The notes: generated by a model from the letters alone, not told the origin. A stretch of 64,000 bases of DNA from Pelagimonas sp. (GCA_025210455.1 JAOARQ010000047.1:62001-126000); one strand, 5' to 3'; positions 1-9,674 are shown, numbered from the stretch's first letter. Numbers and translations are program-made.

Positions 1-1
1 G

Positions 2-463
2 ACAGCCGAACGCGCGCGTCTGGAAACCGAAGATACCATTGAAATCTGCGAAAGCCACGAATACGCCTCTGAGATCATCAATTCGATCTGGACAGGTGTG
101 CCGTCTGTCATTCATGGCAATGTGCCCAATCACGGGCTGATCGACAATCTGCCTGCCGGATGCGCCGTCGAAGTGGCCTGTCTTGTGGATGCCAATGGGG
201 TGCAGCCCACACAGGTGGGCGCCCTGCCCCCGCAGCTGGCCGCAGTGATGCAATCAAACGTCACCGTGCAAGGTCTGGTGGTCGAAGCGCTGATGACCGA
301 AAATCCGCAATACATCTATCACGCGGCGATGATGGATCCGCATACCGCCGCCGAACTGGATCTGGATCAGATCTGGTCGCTGGTGGATGATCTGCGCGCG
401 GCCCATGGGGATTGGCTGCCAGACTGGGCAAGACCTTCAGAACCTGACAAAGTCAGCGGATGA
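2..463 (+). CDS. GH4-family alpha-galactosidase, C-terminal part (cut by window edge)
   Basis: The reading frame is open from base 2 and ends in TGA at 461-463; the start lies upstream of the window. About 153 residues are visible. The stretch with GNVPNHGLIDNLP followed by EVACLVD and then MDPHTAAELDLDQIW matches the C-terminal end of NAD+/Mn2+-dependent glycoside hydrolase family 4 alpha-galactosidases (MelA type), including the closing WLPDW. These enzymes cleave alpha-galactosides in the cytoplasm, releasing galactose. The stop overlaps the next start by four bases (ATGA), and galT and galK follow, so the gene is probably part of a galactoside operon. The catalytic N-terminal NAD-binding part is outside the window. 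A GH4 alpha-glucosidase cannot be fully excluded from the tail alone. Confidence 0.85.
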   Translation, partial: TAERARLETEDTIEICESHEYASEIINSIWTGVPSVIHGNVPNHGLIDNLPAGCAVEVACLVDANGVQPTQVGALPPQLAAVMQSNVTVQGLVVEALMTENPQYIYHAAMMDPHTAAELDLDQIWSLVDDLRAAHGDWLPDWARPSEPDKVSG

Positions 464-2001
464 CCAGGGCCAGACATCACATTGCGATTATCGGGGGTGG
501 CACAGCCGGCTGGCTTGCCGCCCTCATGCTGCAAAAGGCCTGCAAAGGGCCGGATGCGCCGCAGATTTCTGTGATCGAAAGCCCCAATATCCCAACGGTC
601 GGGGTGGGCGAAGGATCGACGTCGATCTTTCGTCAGGTACTGCTGGATCTTGGGATCCACGAAGATGACTTCCTGCGCGAAACTGGCGCGACCTTCAAAT
701 TCGGCATCAAACACGCAGGATGGCGCCGGGATGGCCGGGATTACTTTGGCCCGATAGATGACCCAAATCTTCTGGGCCCGGTGCCGCAGGGGCTGCCGTC
801 AAACTGGCTGCATCACGCGCAGATTGCAGCGGGCAAAAACACCGCCGACATTCATCTGTTCACCCATCTGATGCGCCGCAAAACCGCGCCCTATGCCCTG
901 AAACAGGGTAAACCGATTGCTGTCAGCCCCTTTCACTATGCCTATCACTTTGATCAGGCGCGGCTGGGTCGATTTCTGGCTGAAAAGGCCCGTCAGGGGG
1001 ATCTTGGCATCACCCATACCCTTGCGGAAATCAGCGCCATAAATCGCCACCCGGACACCGGCGATATCACCGCGCTGCGCTGTACCGATGATCGCCATAT
1101 CCCGGTGGATTTCGTCATCGACTGCACCGGATTTCGCCGTGCAATTATCGGGCAGATGAGCGGTGGCTGGCTGTCCTATGCCGATATTTTGCCATTGAAC
1201 AAAGCCATGCCCTTTTGGCTAGACCACGACCCCAAAACCGAGATCGCCACCTATACCCTGGCGCAGGCGATGGGGGCAGGCTGGATGTGGGGCATTCCGG
1301 TGCAAGATCGCATGGGCTGTGGCTATGTCTTTTCAGACGCGCATCTGACCCCGGATCAGGCGCAGCTTGAAATCGAGGCCCGACTGAAACAACCGATCAC
1401 CGTGCGCAGCCTGATCGACATCAATCCGGGCCGTCAGACGCAGGCCTGGATTGGCAATTGCGTCGCGATTGGCCTGTCGCAAAGCTTTCTCGAACCGCTT
1501 GAGGCCACCTCGATCCATGGTTCATTGGTGCAGTTGCTTTTGCTGTTGCAAAACAAGATCCCTGATCTGACCAGCGGGCGATATGACACGGCGCGCAGCC
1601 GCTACAATCAGACGGTGGCGCGGCAGGTCGATGATTTTGCGCAGTTCCTGAACCTGCACTATGCGGGCGGGCGCAAAGACACAACGTTCTGGCAGGAAAT
1701 GACCACATGTGGCATCACTGAAACCACCCGCAACAGGCTGGAACTTTGGCAGCACGAACCCATCATGCGCAGCCATTTTGAGGGGTTTCCTGACGCCCTG
1801 CCCCATGTAGAAGAACAACTTTACACCCCGGTTCTGGACGGGCTTGGGCTGCTGGCAGCGAAACCGTCAAAATCTGTTCTGTCCCCTACCCCAGAAACAC
1901 GCGCGCAGGCGCGCAAAACCAATGAACGGCTAAAGACAGAATTCAAACAGGCCGCGCAGCTGGCCATCGGGCATCGCGCCTATCTTGAAACCCTGTCCTG
2001 A
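460..2001 (+). CDS. FAD-dependent tryptophan-halogenase family protein
   Basis: The protein has 513 residues, the usual family size. It shows the N-terminal dinucleotide motif GGGTAGW (about residues 12-18), a lysine in TFKFGIK at residue 80 aligning with catalytic Lys79 of PrnA, the signature WMWGIP (about 275-280), and FLEPLEAT near residue 345 where PrnA has its catalytic Glu346. Members oxidise halide with FADH2 and O2 to halogenate tryptophan or other aromatics, using a separate flavin reductase. The key residues look intact, so an active halogenase is plausible. The real substrate is unknown: marine and Caulobacter-type homologues often sit in carbohydrate-utilisation loci. Here the gene is translationally coupled (ATGA overlap) to an alpha-galactosidase and is followed by galT and galK. 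It has no flavin reductase beside it; the one at 63.4 kb is far away. Confidence 0.88.
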   Translation: MTRARHHIAIIGGGTAGWLAALMLQKACKGPDAPQISVIESPNIPTVGVGEGSTSIFRQVLLDLGIHEDDFLRETGATFKFGIKHAGWRRDGRDYFGPIDDPNLLGPVPQGLPSNWLHHAQIAAGKNTADIHLFTHLMRRKTAPYALKQGKPIAVSPFHYAYHFDQARLGRFLAEKARQGDLGITHTLAEISAINRHPDTGDITALRCTDDRHIPVDFVIDCTGFRRAIIGQMSGGWLSYADILPLNKAMPFWLDHDPKTEIATYTLAQAMGAGWMWGIPVQDRMGCGYVFSDAHLTPDQAQLEIEARLKQPITVRSLIDINPGRQTQAWIGNCVAIGLSQSFLEPLEATSIHGSLVQLLLLLQNKIPDLTSGRYDTARSRYNQTVARQVDDFAQFLNLHYAGGRKDTTFWQEMTTCGITETTRNRLELWQHEPIMRSHFEGFPDALPHVEEQLYTPVLDGLGLLAAKPSKSVLSPTPETRAQARKTNERLKTEFKQAAQLAIGHRAYLETLS

Positions 2002-2026
2002 TCCCCGCCAAGAAAGAGCAACTGGA

Positions 2027-3067
2027 ATGACCGACACTCCTCACCGGCGCTTTAATCCTCTCAAGGGGGAATGGGTGCTGGTCTCGCCCCATCGCAACAA
2101 ACGCCCCTGGCAGGGCAAATCCGAACCCACCCCGACCGATGCCAAACCCGCCTATGACCCGACCTGCTATCTTTGCCCGGGCAATACCCGTGTGTCGGGC
2201 GCGGTGAACCCAAAGTATACCGGCGCCTATGTCTTTCCCAATGATTTCCCCGCTTTGCTGGAAGACACACAAGACACTCCAGATCAGTCAAACGACCCGC
2301 TTTTGCGATCGCAGGCGGTGCACGGCACCGCGCGGGTGATCTGTTTTTCCGAACGCCATGATTTGACAATGGCCGAAATGGATCTGGCTGACATCCGACA
2401 GGTTATTGACCTATGGGATGAACAGATCCGCGATTTATCTCAGCGCTATCAATGGGTTGCGGTTTTTGAAAACAAAGGCGCGATTATGGGCTGTTCTAAC
2501 CCCCATCCCCATGGGCAGATCTGGGCCTCTGACTTTCTGCCAAACGAAATCACCACCGAAGATCACCACCAGCGCGATTTCCTGAACACCCACGGGCAGA
2601 ACCTGCTGCTGTCATATACCACCCGCGAAATGGCTGAGGGACACAGAACCGTTGTTGAAAATGATCACTGGATTGTTGTGGTGCCATATTGGGCAGTCTG
2701 GCCCTATGAACCGCTGCTGTTGCCCAAACGCCATGTGCTGCGGCTGCCTGATCTCAGCGACCCGGAACGTGATGCGTTGGCGGCGATCCTGAAACAGCTT
2801 TGCACGCGCTACGACAACCTCTTTGAGACCGAATTTCCCTATTCCATGGGCTGGCACGGGGCGCCCTTCAATCAAGACAACAACGATCACTGGCAGCTAC
2901 ACGCACATTTCTACCCGCCGCTTTTACGCTCGGCGACGGTCAAGAAATTCATGGTGGGCTATGAAATGCTGGCCGAAGCACAACGCGACCTGACCGCCGA
3001 AACCGCCGCCGCACAGCTGCGCGGGCTAAGCGAGTGCCACTATAAATCCAAAACACAAAAGGCGTAA
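2027..3067 (+). CDS. galT: Galactose-1-phosphate uridylyltransferase
   Basis: This is the Leloir-pathway enzyme that exchanges galactose-1-phosphate with UDP-glucose, giving UDP-galactose and glucose-1-phosphate, in the cytoplasm. The 346-residue protein carries the active-site motif [10 protein letters not shown] (about residues 156-165), whose second His is the uridylylated nucleophile of the HIT superfamily. It also has the N-terminal [14 protein letters not shown] block and the C-terminal [11 protein letters not shown] block. The ATG at 2027 is preferred over an upstream TTG at 1985, because family homology begins right after it and the TTG overlaps the previous gene. Only one base separates it from galK, so the two are cotranscribed. 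Confidence 0.96.
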   Translation: MTDTPHRRFNPLKGEWVLVSPHRNKRPWQGKSEPTPTDAKPAYDPTCYLCPGNTRVSGAVNPKYTGAYVFPNDFPALLEDTQDTPDQSNDPLLRSQAVHGTARVICFSERHDLTMAEMDLADIRQVIDLWDEQIRDLSQRYQWVAVFENKGAIMGCSNPHPHGQIWASDFLPNEITTEDHHQRDFLNTHGQNLLLSYTTREMAEGHRTVVENDHWIVVVPYWAVWPYEPLLLPKRHVLRLPDLSDPERDALAAILKQLCTRYDNLFETEFPYSMGWHGAPFNQDNNDHWQLHAHFYPPLLRSATVKKFMVGYEMLAEAQRDLTAETAAAQLRGLSECHYKSKTQKA

Positions 3068-3068
3068 C

Positions 3069-4166
3069 ATGCCCCAAGACGCCCAGATCTTACAGGCGCA
3101 GGCCCTGTTTCAAACCACTTTTGGCCATGCCCCCAGCGCGCAGGCCTATGCCCCCGGACGGGTCAACCTGATGGGAGAGCACACAGACTACAACGGCGGC
3201 GTTGTCTTTCCCATGCCTCTGGCGCTTGGTACCGCTGTGGCATTGTCTTTTGGTGGCCCTGCCGGGATGATCCAGGCGCGCAGCGCTGATTTTCCAGAAA
3301 CCGTCAAGCGCCCGCTGGGCGATACCGCCAAAGACTGCTGGACGGATTATCTGATCGGCACTTTGCAAGTCTTCTTTGAAGGACATCCGCCGACTGAAGG
3401 GCTGCAAATCACAGTTGCAACCGATCTGCCTGTTGGTTCGGGCCTGTCCAGTTCTGCCGCCCTAGAAGTCGCGCTGCTGCGCGCCATGTGCCAACTGACC
3501 GGGCGCAATCTGACACCCGTGGAAATTGCCATCATGGCCCGCAAGGCGGAAAATACCTATGTCGGTATGCCCTGTGGCATCATGGATCAGTATTCCGTTT
3601 CAGTTGGCACCCCCGGATCGGCGCTGTTTCTGGATACCAGACAGCTGACCTCCGAACCGGTGGCCCTGCCAGACAGCCACAATTTCGTGATCATCCATTC
3701 CGGGTTAAGCCACAGGCTAAGCGAAGGTGGCTATGAAAAACGTGTAACGGAGTGCACTGCCGCCTGCGCCGCGCTGGAGGTTGAATTTCTGGGGGATCTA
3801 AGCCCCGCTGATCTGCACCGCATCACCGCCCTGCCCGATCCGTTAAACCGCCGCGCGCGACATATCATCACCGAAAATGATCGCGTCTATCGCGCCATCG
3901 ACGCGCTGAAATCCAGTGATCTTGGCAGATTTGCTGCGCTGATGACAGAAAGCCACCAGTCGCAAAGTGCCGATTACGCAGTGTCACTGCCTGAAATAGA
4001 TGCGCTGGTCACAGGGGCGATCGCAGCGGGCGCTGACGGGGCACGGCTGACAGGCGGGGGCTTTGGCGGATCTATCGTTGCCTTTGTGGAAAAATCCCGC
4101 GTCGCATCATTCACACAGAAAATCACCCAAGGCTTCCCCAATGCACGGGTTCTGGCGGTGACATAG
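3069..4166 (+). CDS. galK: Galactokinase
   Basis: GHMP-family kinase that phosphorylates galactose at C1 with ATP, the first Leloir step. The 365-residue protein has the galactokinase signature GRVNLMGEHTDYNGG (about residues 30-44), the GHMP ATP-binding motif LPVGSGLSSSAA (about 121-132) and the C-terminal motif TGGGFGGSIVAF. The start is one base after the galT stop. It ends the gal operon; the next gene is convergent, 26 bases away, and no clear hairpin terminator was seen between them. Confidence 0.97.
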   Translation: MPQDAQILQAQALFQTTFGHAPSAQAYAPGRVNLMGEHTDYNGGVVFPMPLALGTAVALSFGGPAGMIQARSADFPETVKRPLGDTAKDCWTDYLIGTLQVFFEGHPPTEGLQITVATDLPVGSGLSSSAALEVALLRAMCQLTGRNLTPVEIAIMARKAENTYVGMPCGIMDQYSVSVGTPGSALFLDTRQLTSEPVALPDSHNFVIIHSGLSHRLSEGGYEKRVTECTAACAALEVEFLGDLSPADLHRITALPDPLNRRARHIITENDRVYRAIDALKSSDLGRFAALMTESHQSQSADYAVSLPEIDALVTGAIAAGADGARLTGGGFGGSIVAFVEKSRVASFTQKITQGFPNARVLAVT

Positions 4167-4192
4167 CGCGCGCTAGCCCCCTGCCCTCAGCT

Positions 4193-5116
4193 TTAAGCGC
4201 CCAAAACAACTGTCACGTAAAATGGCAGCGCAATCATCGACAGGATTGTCTGCCATGACAGGATATCGGCGTATAGCTCGGCATTGCCCCCCATCTGCTT
4301 GGCCACGATATACCCGTTTGAGGCCGCAGGCACAGACAGCACCAAAAGCCCGGCAAGCGTTTCAATCTGGGACAGCCTCAGCACCAAGGCCACCAGAACA
4401 AAGATCCCCGGCCCCAGAACCAATCGAAACCCCACACCCGCCACAACCGCAGGCGAGACATGAAACAGCCGTTTGACCGACAGCGCCGCGCCTACAGTCA
4501 GCAACCCAATCCCAAGCGCCGCCCGTCCGATCAGATCCAGCGTCTGCACAATGACGGCGGGCAGATCAAACCCTGAAACATTCAGCGCCAGCCCAATGGC
4601 ACAGCCCTGCACCAGCGGGTTTTTCGCCACCAGCAGAATAACACCGCTCAGCGTCGGCCGCGCAGTGCCAAACCGCGCCAGAACAACGATGCTAAAGATA
4701 TTGATCAATGGGATCAGGATCGCCATCGCCGCCGCGATTAAGGCAAGCGCCGCCGGGCCGCTTAGCAGCTCTGCCGCCGCCAGCGCGATAAAGGCATTCC
4801 AACGGATTGTGGTTTGAAAAAGCGTGGTGAAATCCGGATTGGGAAGGCGCACTGCCCCTTGCGCCGCGCGCAGGCCAAATACCAGTACCCCCGCCAGACA
4901 CAGGGCAAAAACCGTTCCACCGATGAACCAGACCAGCGCTGAGGGGGCCAGTTCAGACGAAGCAATGGATCTGATCAGCACGACGGGGATCAACAGCTTG
5001 AAACTCAGGGTTTCAATCGCGCCCCAGCCCTCTTTGCTGATCGTCCCCCGCGCCGCCATGGCATAGCCTGCGCACATGGTCAGAACGATCGGTAAAAAGG
5101 CCAACGCGACGTACAT
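4193..5116 (-). CDS. AEC (auxin efflux carrier) family permease
   Basis: The 307-residue protein is strongly hydrophobic, with about ten predicted membrane segments in the 5+5 pattern of the AEC/BASS-like fold. It begins MYVALAFLPIVLTMCAGY and has the central segment VAKNPLVQGCAIGLALN and a closing hydrophobic segment, all typical of bacterial AEC carriers, which move organic acids such as malate or malonate across the inner membrane. The substrate cannot be read from the sequence. It is 96 bases downstream, on the same strand, of a frameshifted TauE/SafE permease and could be cotranscribed with it. Confidence 0.85.
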   Translation of the reverse strand: MYVALAFLPIVLTMCAGYAMAARGTISKEGWGAIETLSFKLLIPVVLIRSIASSELAPSALVWFIGGTVFALCLAGVLVFGLRAAQGAVRLPNPDFTTLFQTTIRWNAFIALAAAELLSGPAALALIAAAMAILIPLINIFSIVVLARFGTARPTLSGVILLVAKNPLVQGCAIGLALNVSGFDLPAVIVQTLDLIGRAALGIGLLTVGAALSVKRLFHVSPAVVAGVGFRLVLGPGIFVLVALVLRLSQIETLAGLLVLSVPAASNGYIVAKQMGGNAELYADILSWQTILSMIALPFYVTVVLGA

Positions 5117-5212
5117 TCAAATCACCCAAAGACGGAATTCAATCCGGCACAGTTAACGGATAAACCAGCGAAAACCGCAACCTGATTTTGGCCTCACCTG
5201 CCCCGGCTACAT

Positions 5213-5979
5213 TCACGTGCCTGCGCCGAAAACCCTGACAAAATAGACAGCAGTCAGCACCAGCCCAAACACAATAACCGCCACCCGCAGATACTGCGCT
5301 TTCACCCGTTTCGCCAGACGTCCACCGGCATATCCGCCGATGCTGCTGCCAATCATCATGGTCACAGCTTCAGGCCAGGCAATCAGCCCGCCAATCCCGA
5401 AGACGCAGATGCTCAGGATCGTGAAACTGGTGGCCAGAAGGTTCTTGATACTGTTGGCGATGTGAAATTCAGAAAAGCCCATCAACTGCGCAATCGCCAA
5501 CAGGACAATCCCCAAGCCGGCCCCAAAATACCCGCCATAAATCGAAGACAGGAACAGCGCCACATAGATCGCAGCCCCACCCGCCCTTCGCCCATGACGC
5601 GCAGCACCCCCGCACGCAAATGTTCACCAAAAGCAAACAGGCCCGTCGCGGCAAGGATCAGAAATGGGATCAGCACCATAAAAAGATCCGGGTCCGAGGC
5701 AAGCAACAGAAACGATCCAACAAGAGCCCCCAACCCAGACACCACTAGCAGCGGTACAAGCTGACGACCAAGGCCGCGCAGCTCTTCACCGTAGGCCGGC
5801 AGCGCCGCAGCATTGGAGGGCAGCAGCGCCAGATAGTTCGTGGCATTCGCCACCACCGGGGGCAGTCCTGCGGCCATTAACGCTGGAAAGGTAAACAGGG
5901 TCGCCCCGCCTGCAATGGCATTCCAAACACCTCCGAACACCCCGATCAAAATCAGCATACCTGCCTGCGTAACGTCCAT
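5213..5979 (-). pseudogene. TauE/SafE-family permease broken by a one-base frameshift
   Basis: Two overlapping minus-strand frames together give one TauE/SafE (DUF81) sulfite or anion exporter of normal length, about 255 residues. The first frame starts at 5979 (Shine-Dalgarno GGGGGA) and has the family start GGVWNAIAGGATLFTFPAL and NATNYLALLP. The second supplies SSIYGGYFGAGLG and the C-terminal membrane segments down to the stop at 5213. The junction lies at about 5571-5590, next to a C4 run at 5575-5578 on the plus strand. One extra G in the coding strand there would restore a single frame reading from GEGR into AAIYVALFLSS. It may be a real recent mutation or a homopolymer sequencing error. 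A LysR regulator is divergent from it. Confidence 0.8.
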
Positions 5980-6040
5980 GATTCCCCCTATGTTTCGCAG
6001 AACTTTAGGGTTCCATTTGCATCATTAAAAACGAATAAAT

Positions 6041-6913
6041 ATGATCATTGTCATGAATATTTTCGAACGCCTGACACTTGACACAGATCTTCTGCAAACC
6101 TTTGTGGCCATCGCAGAATGTAAAAATCTGACCCTTGCCGCCAGCCGCCTTGGCCGCACCCAATCGGCGATCAGTGTACAATTGAAGAAACTGGAAACCG
6201 GATTGGGCGCCGCATTGTTTGTCAGAACAGCACGCGGGATGATTCTGACCCCATCAGGCGAAACCCTGCTAACCCATGCCAGGCCGCTGCTAAGTGAGAT
6301 CCGCCACGTGGCTCAGCTGTTCAAACAGCCGCTGACCGGATCTATCCGGGTGGGGCTGCCGGACGATTTTGACGACATTGTTCTTGAACGTATCTTGTCA
6401 GAATTCGCCCGCGCCCATCCCAACGTTCAGGTTCTGGTACAATCCGGCTGTACCGCCAGATATCCCACAGCGATAAAATCCGGCGTGCTGGATATCGCTG
6501 TCTGCTCAGGCATTGGCGATCTGGGCGGCATCCCCCTTGGGTCGCAAACAGTCGTCTGGGCTGGGCGTAAAGGGCAACATTGGCCCAGTGGCGAAACCAT
6601 TCCGCTGGCCATTCTTGATCGCGAATGCTTTTGGCGCGATCTTCCGATGAAGACGCTTGATGAGGCGGGAATAAAACACCGTGCCGCTTTCCAAAGCAGC
6701 AGCTTCGCCAGCCTGCAAGCTGCGCTAAGGTCCGGGGTCGCTGTTGGGATTTTGCAAGAACAAAGCCTGACAGAAGAACTGAGGGCGTTCACAAAGGCAG
6801 ATGGGTTTCCGGATCTGCCAAACACAAGGCGCGCCATCCTGACCTCGGAACATGCGCCAAAAGATCTTGTCGCGGCGATGACGGACGCCATCCGGGCGGG
6901 GTTGAATGCTTAG
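6041..6913 (+). CDS. LysR-family transcriptional regulator
   Basis: The 290-residue protein has an N-terminal winged HTH with the LysR signature (TFVAIAECKNLTLAASRLGRT, then QSAISVQLKKLE, about residues 20-55) followed by a periplasmic-binding-protein-like effector domain. It is divergent from the broken TauE/SafE permease, 61 bases away, the usual placement for a LysR protein controlling its neighbour. The start is uncertain between ATG 6041 and ATG 6053; neither has a strong ribosome binding site. The effector is unknown. Confidence 0.9.
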   Translation: MIIVMNIFERLTLDTDLLQTFVAIAECKNLTLAASRLGRTQSAISVQLKKLETGLGAALFVRTARGMILTPSGETLLTHARPLLSEIRHVAQLFKQPLTGSIRVGLPDDFDDIVLERILSEFARAHPNVQVLVQSGCTARYPTAIKSGVLDIAVCSGIGDLGGIPLGSQTVVWAGRKGQHWPSGETIPLAILDRECFWRDLPMKTLDEAGIKHRAAFQSSSFASLQAALRSGVAVGILQEQSLTEELRAFTKADGFPDLPNTRRAILTSEHAPKDLVAAMTDAIRAGLNA

Positions 6914-6956
6914 CGGCTAAGGGCGCTTTGCTATCACTTTTTCAGAGGTTCATCGG

Positions 6957-6972
6957 TGTCCCCGCGGGGACA
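6957..6972. promoter_or_regulatory. parS-like palindrome, copy 1
   Basis: TGTCCCCGCGGGGACA is a perfect 16-bp palindrome between the LysR gene and the end of parB. Identical or near-identical copies occur at 7374, 8582, 9610 and 14518. Clustering round parAB makes a ParB-binding centromere site the best explanation; this is inference from position and symmetry. Confidence 0.6.
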
Positions 6973-7148
6973 GAAACCCTGTATCGGTCTGTAAATCATC
7001 TAACTTTGCGATTTTCATAGGGCTTGGATTTTCACTTACGCCTCGAAGGCTTCAATTTCTTATATGCAAAATCAAGGACCTTTGAGCACTACTTCGTCAA
7101 CACGAAATTAAAGCACTCTGGTCATCTCAGCCCAGCTTTTCAAAAACA

Positions 7149-7174
7149 AAAGCCCGAGGTTTCCCTCGGGCTTT
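7149..7174 (-). terminator. Rho-independent terminator of parAB
   Basis: A perfect 11-bp stem, AAAGCCCGAGG paired with CCTCGGGCTTT, encloses a 4-base loop. Read on the minus strand it is followed by a T-rich run (TTTTGTTTTT). It lies 11 bases past the parB stop. Confidence 0.85.
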
Positions 7175-7184
7175 CATGGACAGA

Positions 7185-8264
7185 TCAATCTGCCAGCTTT
7201 TGCAAGAACGCGCGGAAGGCCTCTTCCAATTGATCACGGCTAAGGGCACTAAAATCGCGATCCAGTTGCAACTCCAATCGCCCGTTCGATGCTGTGCATT
7301 TCGCCACCCCATCACCCGCCTGCAACTTCAACACCGTCTTAGCAGTGCTCCGGCTCGAGGCTTTCTTTGGCTTTGTCCCCGCAGGGACGGCACGCAATGC
7401 ATTTGTCAGCACAGCCAGTTCGGCATCCACTGACCGCGTGGGTAGATCTTTGAACTCAGCCAAAATGCGCGCACTCAGCCCTGCATCTTCGCCACAGGCC
7501 TTTACCAGATCCAGCCCCAGCTTTCGCGGCACCGCATCAAAGTGCTTCATATGCTGACCAATCTCAGCGTAGAGCGTGGTGAAATGTCGGATGTAAGACC
7601 GCTTTTGCCGCGCCGCTGAGGCATAGATTTTATCCGCTGCCTCCTGTGGCGTGCACTTTGGTGTATTCACATCCTCGGAATATTTCACTGCCAACGTCGC
7701 CATCTCGCCAAAAGACAGGTTTTTGCGGATCAGGTTTTCATCCACCATCTTCTGATAGAGTTTCTCCAGCGCATCCCCTTTGGCCTGAACACTGGCGGGA
7801 ATCTCCGCCCAGATCTGATCATTGGTTTCTTCCAGCAACTCACGGAAAGCGGACAAACGCCGCCAGCCTTGAATCAACTGAAACCCACCAGAAACTTCTT
7901 CCACTTTGATCGGGTTCGATAGCCCGAGATCACGGATAGAAATCTTGAGCTCATCCAGATCCTCATCCCGTTTGACCGAGCGGTCGCGGGTCAGCTTGCT
8001 AGTCAATACTTGATCCAACGGGATCTTCATCACAATCTGACCGGCCTTTTTCAGCGCAACAAATTCATGCGCCAGCCGATCATTTTCCGCCCGAATGCGC
8101 GCTTCGGTTTGCTGTCGGTCTGCCAGCGCCTCAGCGGTTTCGGAAATCGCGGCTGCCATCGGACCACGGCGATCACGATCACCCTTTGGCGCAGCTGCGG
8201 GTTCTGGACGGCCTAGGTCAGCGTCATCAAAATCGATGTCGAATACGCGGCGTTTCTTGCTCAT
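7185..8264 (-). CDS. parB: ParB/RepB-type plasmid partition protein
   Basis: Centromere-binding partner of ParA in plasmid segregation. The 359-residue protein has the ParB N-terminal domain: IPLDQVLTSKLTRDR, then GLSNPIKVEEVSGG and LIQGWRRLSAFREL (about residues 80-140), followed by ENLIRKNLSFGEMA and a helical DNA-binding centre. The usual CTPase signature GERR is replaced by GWRR, as in plasmid RepB-like proteins. A charged, helical N-terminus of about 75 residues precedes the domain. The start overlaps the parA stop by four bases (ATGA), so the two are coupled. One copy of the parS-like palindrome lies inside this gene. Confidence 0.9.
   Translation of the reverse strand: MSKKRRVFDIDFDDADLGRPEPAAAPKGDRDRRGPMAAAISETAEALADRQQTEARIRAENDRLAHEFVALKKAGQIVMKIPLDQVLTSKLTRDRSVKRDEDLDELKISIRDLGLSNPIKVEEVSGGFQLIQGWRRLSAFRELLEETNDQIWAEIPASVQAKGDALEKLYQKMVDENLIRKNLSFGEMATLAVKYSEDVNTPKCTPQEAADKIYASAARQKRSYIRHFTTLYAEIGQHMKHFDAVPRKLGLDLVKACGEDAGLSARILAEFKDLPTRSVDAELAVLTNALRAVPAGTKPKKASSRSTAKTVLKLQAGDGVAKCTASNGRLELQLDRDFSALSRDQLEEAFRAFLQKLAD
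7374..7389. promoter_or_regulatory. parS-like palindrome, copy 2 (inside parB)
   Basis: TGTCCCCGCAGGGACG, differing from the perfect palindrome at two positions, one core and one edge. It lies in the parB coding sequence. Its survival in coding DNA supports a binding-site role. Confidence 0.5.
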
Positions 8265-9577
8265 TGTTCAGCCTCCGGGTTGGCATCCAGATTATCCCAG
8301 ACGCCGATCAGATTGCCTTTGAACTCCTCATAGGCCTGATCAAACGACGACCGCGCGCGCCGCCAGGTTTCGCGGGTCATATCCCGATAGTCGGTCTCAT
8401 AGATCGAGTTCAGGAACCGCCCGGATTGTTCCACAGCGCGTGTCAGTTCAATGGGATGTTTGGCCAAGCGTTCGCCAAAAACCTTACCAAAAGCCTGTTG
8501 CATCGCACCGTGCAAATCATTGTTGGGTTCGAAACGCGTCAACAGAAACCGCACATCTTGAAACACCTTTGGCAGCGGCAGTGTCCCCGCGGGGACAAGC
8601 CCGGCAAACCCGGTGAGATCATCCAAAGCCTCAGATAGCTGACCAATAAAACTGGTGGTCGAGTCATATTCCCAATAGCCTGGCCCAGAGGGGATATAGA
8701 GCACATCCGCCGCAAAGACCGCATTCATCGACTGATACCCAATCGCAGGCGGACAATCGAAGATCACCATATCATAGGCATCCGCAGGCAGCTGATCGAG
8801 GAAACGGGACACCGCTGCAAAGAAGGACCACTCTGGGTTCATATGCCGATACTGCGCGCTGGCAAATTCTACAAACGCTGCGTTTGCGCAAGAGGGCACA
8901 AGATCAATGGTGGGCCAGTTGGTGGGGCGGATGAAATCATTCACGCGCAGATCCTGCAATCCCATCTCAGCGATAGAGGCGGGCAGGCGGCGCTGGGGCA
9001 GGGCGGCGCCGCTTTCGGCCCCGCGCGATTGCGAATTCATCCGGTCGGTTTCATGCGCCAGATCGCGCGCCATGATCCCCCAGACGGTGTATTCTTCGGT
9101 CACATCGGTCAGCCCCATCGAGTGGCTCAGTGTCGCCTGCGGGTCAAAATCCACACAGAGCACCCGGTAGCCATCCAGCGCCGCCGCATGGGCGAAATGC
9201 AAAGCAACAGTGGACTTACCTGCGCCCCCTTTGAAATTCGCAATCGCCGCGCGGATGGCGCGTTTACCCGCAGGGCGGGGTGGCATCATCGACTTGCGGT
9301 TGACCTTTAACTTGCGGCGAATTTCATTCACCTCTTCCAGCGTATACCACCGCTGCCGCCCGTCGGTTTCCACCTGCCCCTGAGGCAAAGACGGGTCCGC
9401 CGCCATGCGTCCACGCAGAGTGGATTGATTGACCTTCAAAATCAGCTCGGCCACTTCCCAGCTGGAGAACCGGCGCAGACTTTTTTCGCTCGAGGGCGAA
9501 TAGGTCTGACGGCGAATGGCGCCCTGCATCTTTAAGGACTGTGTCTGAAGCTGTTTCAGATCTTCATGTGTGAACAT
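8261..9577 (-). CDS. parA: ParA-family plasmid partition ATPase with N-terminal HTH
   Basis: Walker-type ATPase that positions plasmid copies, and often represses its own operon. The 438-residue protein has an N-terminal DNA-binding region of about 100 residues (SSWEVAELILKVNQSTLRGR, then RWYTLEEVNEIRRKL, MerR-like), the deviant Walker A motif KGGAGKST (about 116-123), Walker A' in CVDFDPQATLS, and Walker B in YDMVIFDCPPAIGYQ. The long N-terminus marks a type Ia plasmid ParA, also called RepA in some Rhodobacterales annotation. The ATG at 9577 has AGAGAGG seven bases upstream. It is the first gene of the parAB operon, transcribed away from the replication initiator. Confidence 0.95.
   Translation of the reverse strand: MFTHEDLKQLQTQSLKMQGAIRRQTYSPSSEKSLRRFSSWEVAELILKVNQSTLRGRMAADPSLPQGQVETDGRQRWYTLEEVNEIRRKLKVNRKSMMPPRPAGKRAIRAAIANFKGGAGKSTVALHFAHAAALDGYRVLCVDFDPQATLSHSMGLTDVTEEYTVWGIMARDLAHETDRMNSQSRGAESGAALPQRRLPASIAEMGLQDLRVNDFIRPTNWPTIDLVPSCANAAFVEFASAQYRHMNPEWSFFAAVSRFLDQLPADAYDMVIFDCPPAIGYQSMNAVFAADVLYIPSGPGYWEYDSTTSFIGQLSEALDDLTGFAGLVPAGTLPLPKVFQDVRFLLTRFEPNNDLHGAMQQAFGKVFGERLAKHPIELTRAVEQSGRFLNSIYETDYRDMTRETWRRARSSFDQAYEEFKGNLIGVWDNLDANPEAEQ
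8582..8597. promoter_or_regulatory. parS-like palindrome, copy 3 (inside parA)
   Basis: TGTCCCCGCGGGGACA, identical to copy 1, within the parA coding sequence. Confidence 0.55.
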
Positions 9578-9609
9578 TGCTCGGCCTCTCTTTGGCTCTT
9601 GAACATCGC

Positions 9610-9625
9610 TGTCCCCGCGGGGACG
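9610..9625. promoter_or_regulatory. parS-like palindrome, copy 4 (upstream of parA)
   Basis: TGTCCCCGCGGGGACG, with a perfect 14-bp core palindrome, lies 33-48 bases before the parA start. It could be both a centromere site and an autoregulatory operator of parAB. Confidence 0.55.
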
Positions 9626-9656
9626 CTAATCTCTTGTGATTTCTGATTTACGCTGA

Positions 9657-9674
9657 TTTGCATAAAAGTGCAAA
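9657..9674. repeat. Inverted repeat in origin region
   Basis: TTTGCA and TGCAAA flank a 6-bp AT-rich centre, just after three TGATTT direct repeats. A candidate DNA-unwinding or protein-binding element. Confidence 0.4.

Noticed and set aside
1985-2026. TTG at 1985 as galT start
   Set aside because: It overlaps the halogenase gene, and family similarity starts at ATG 2027.
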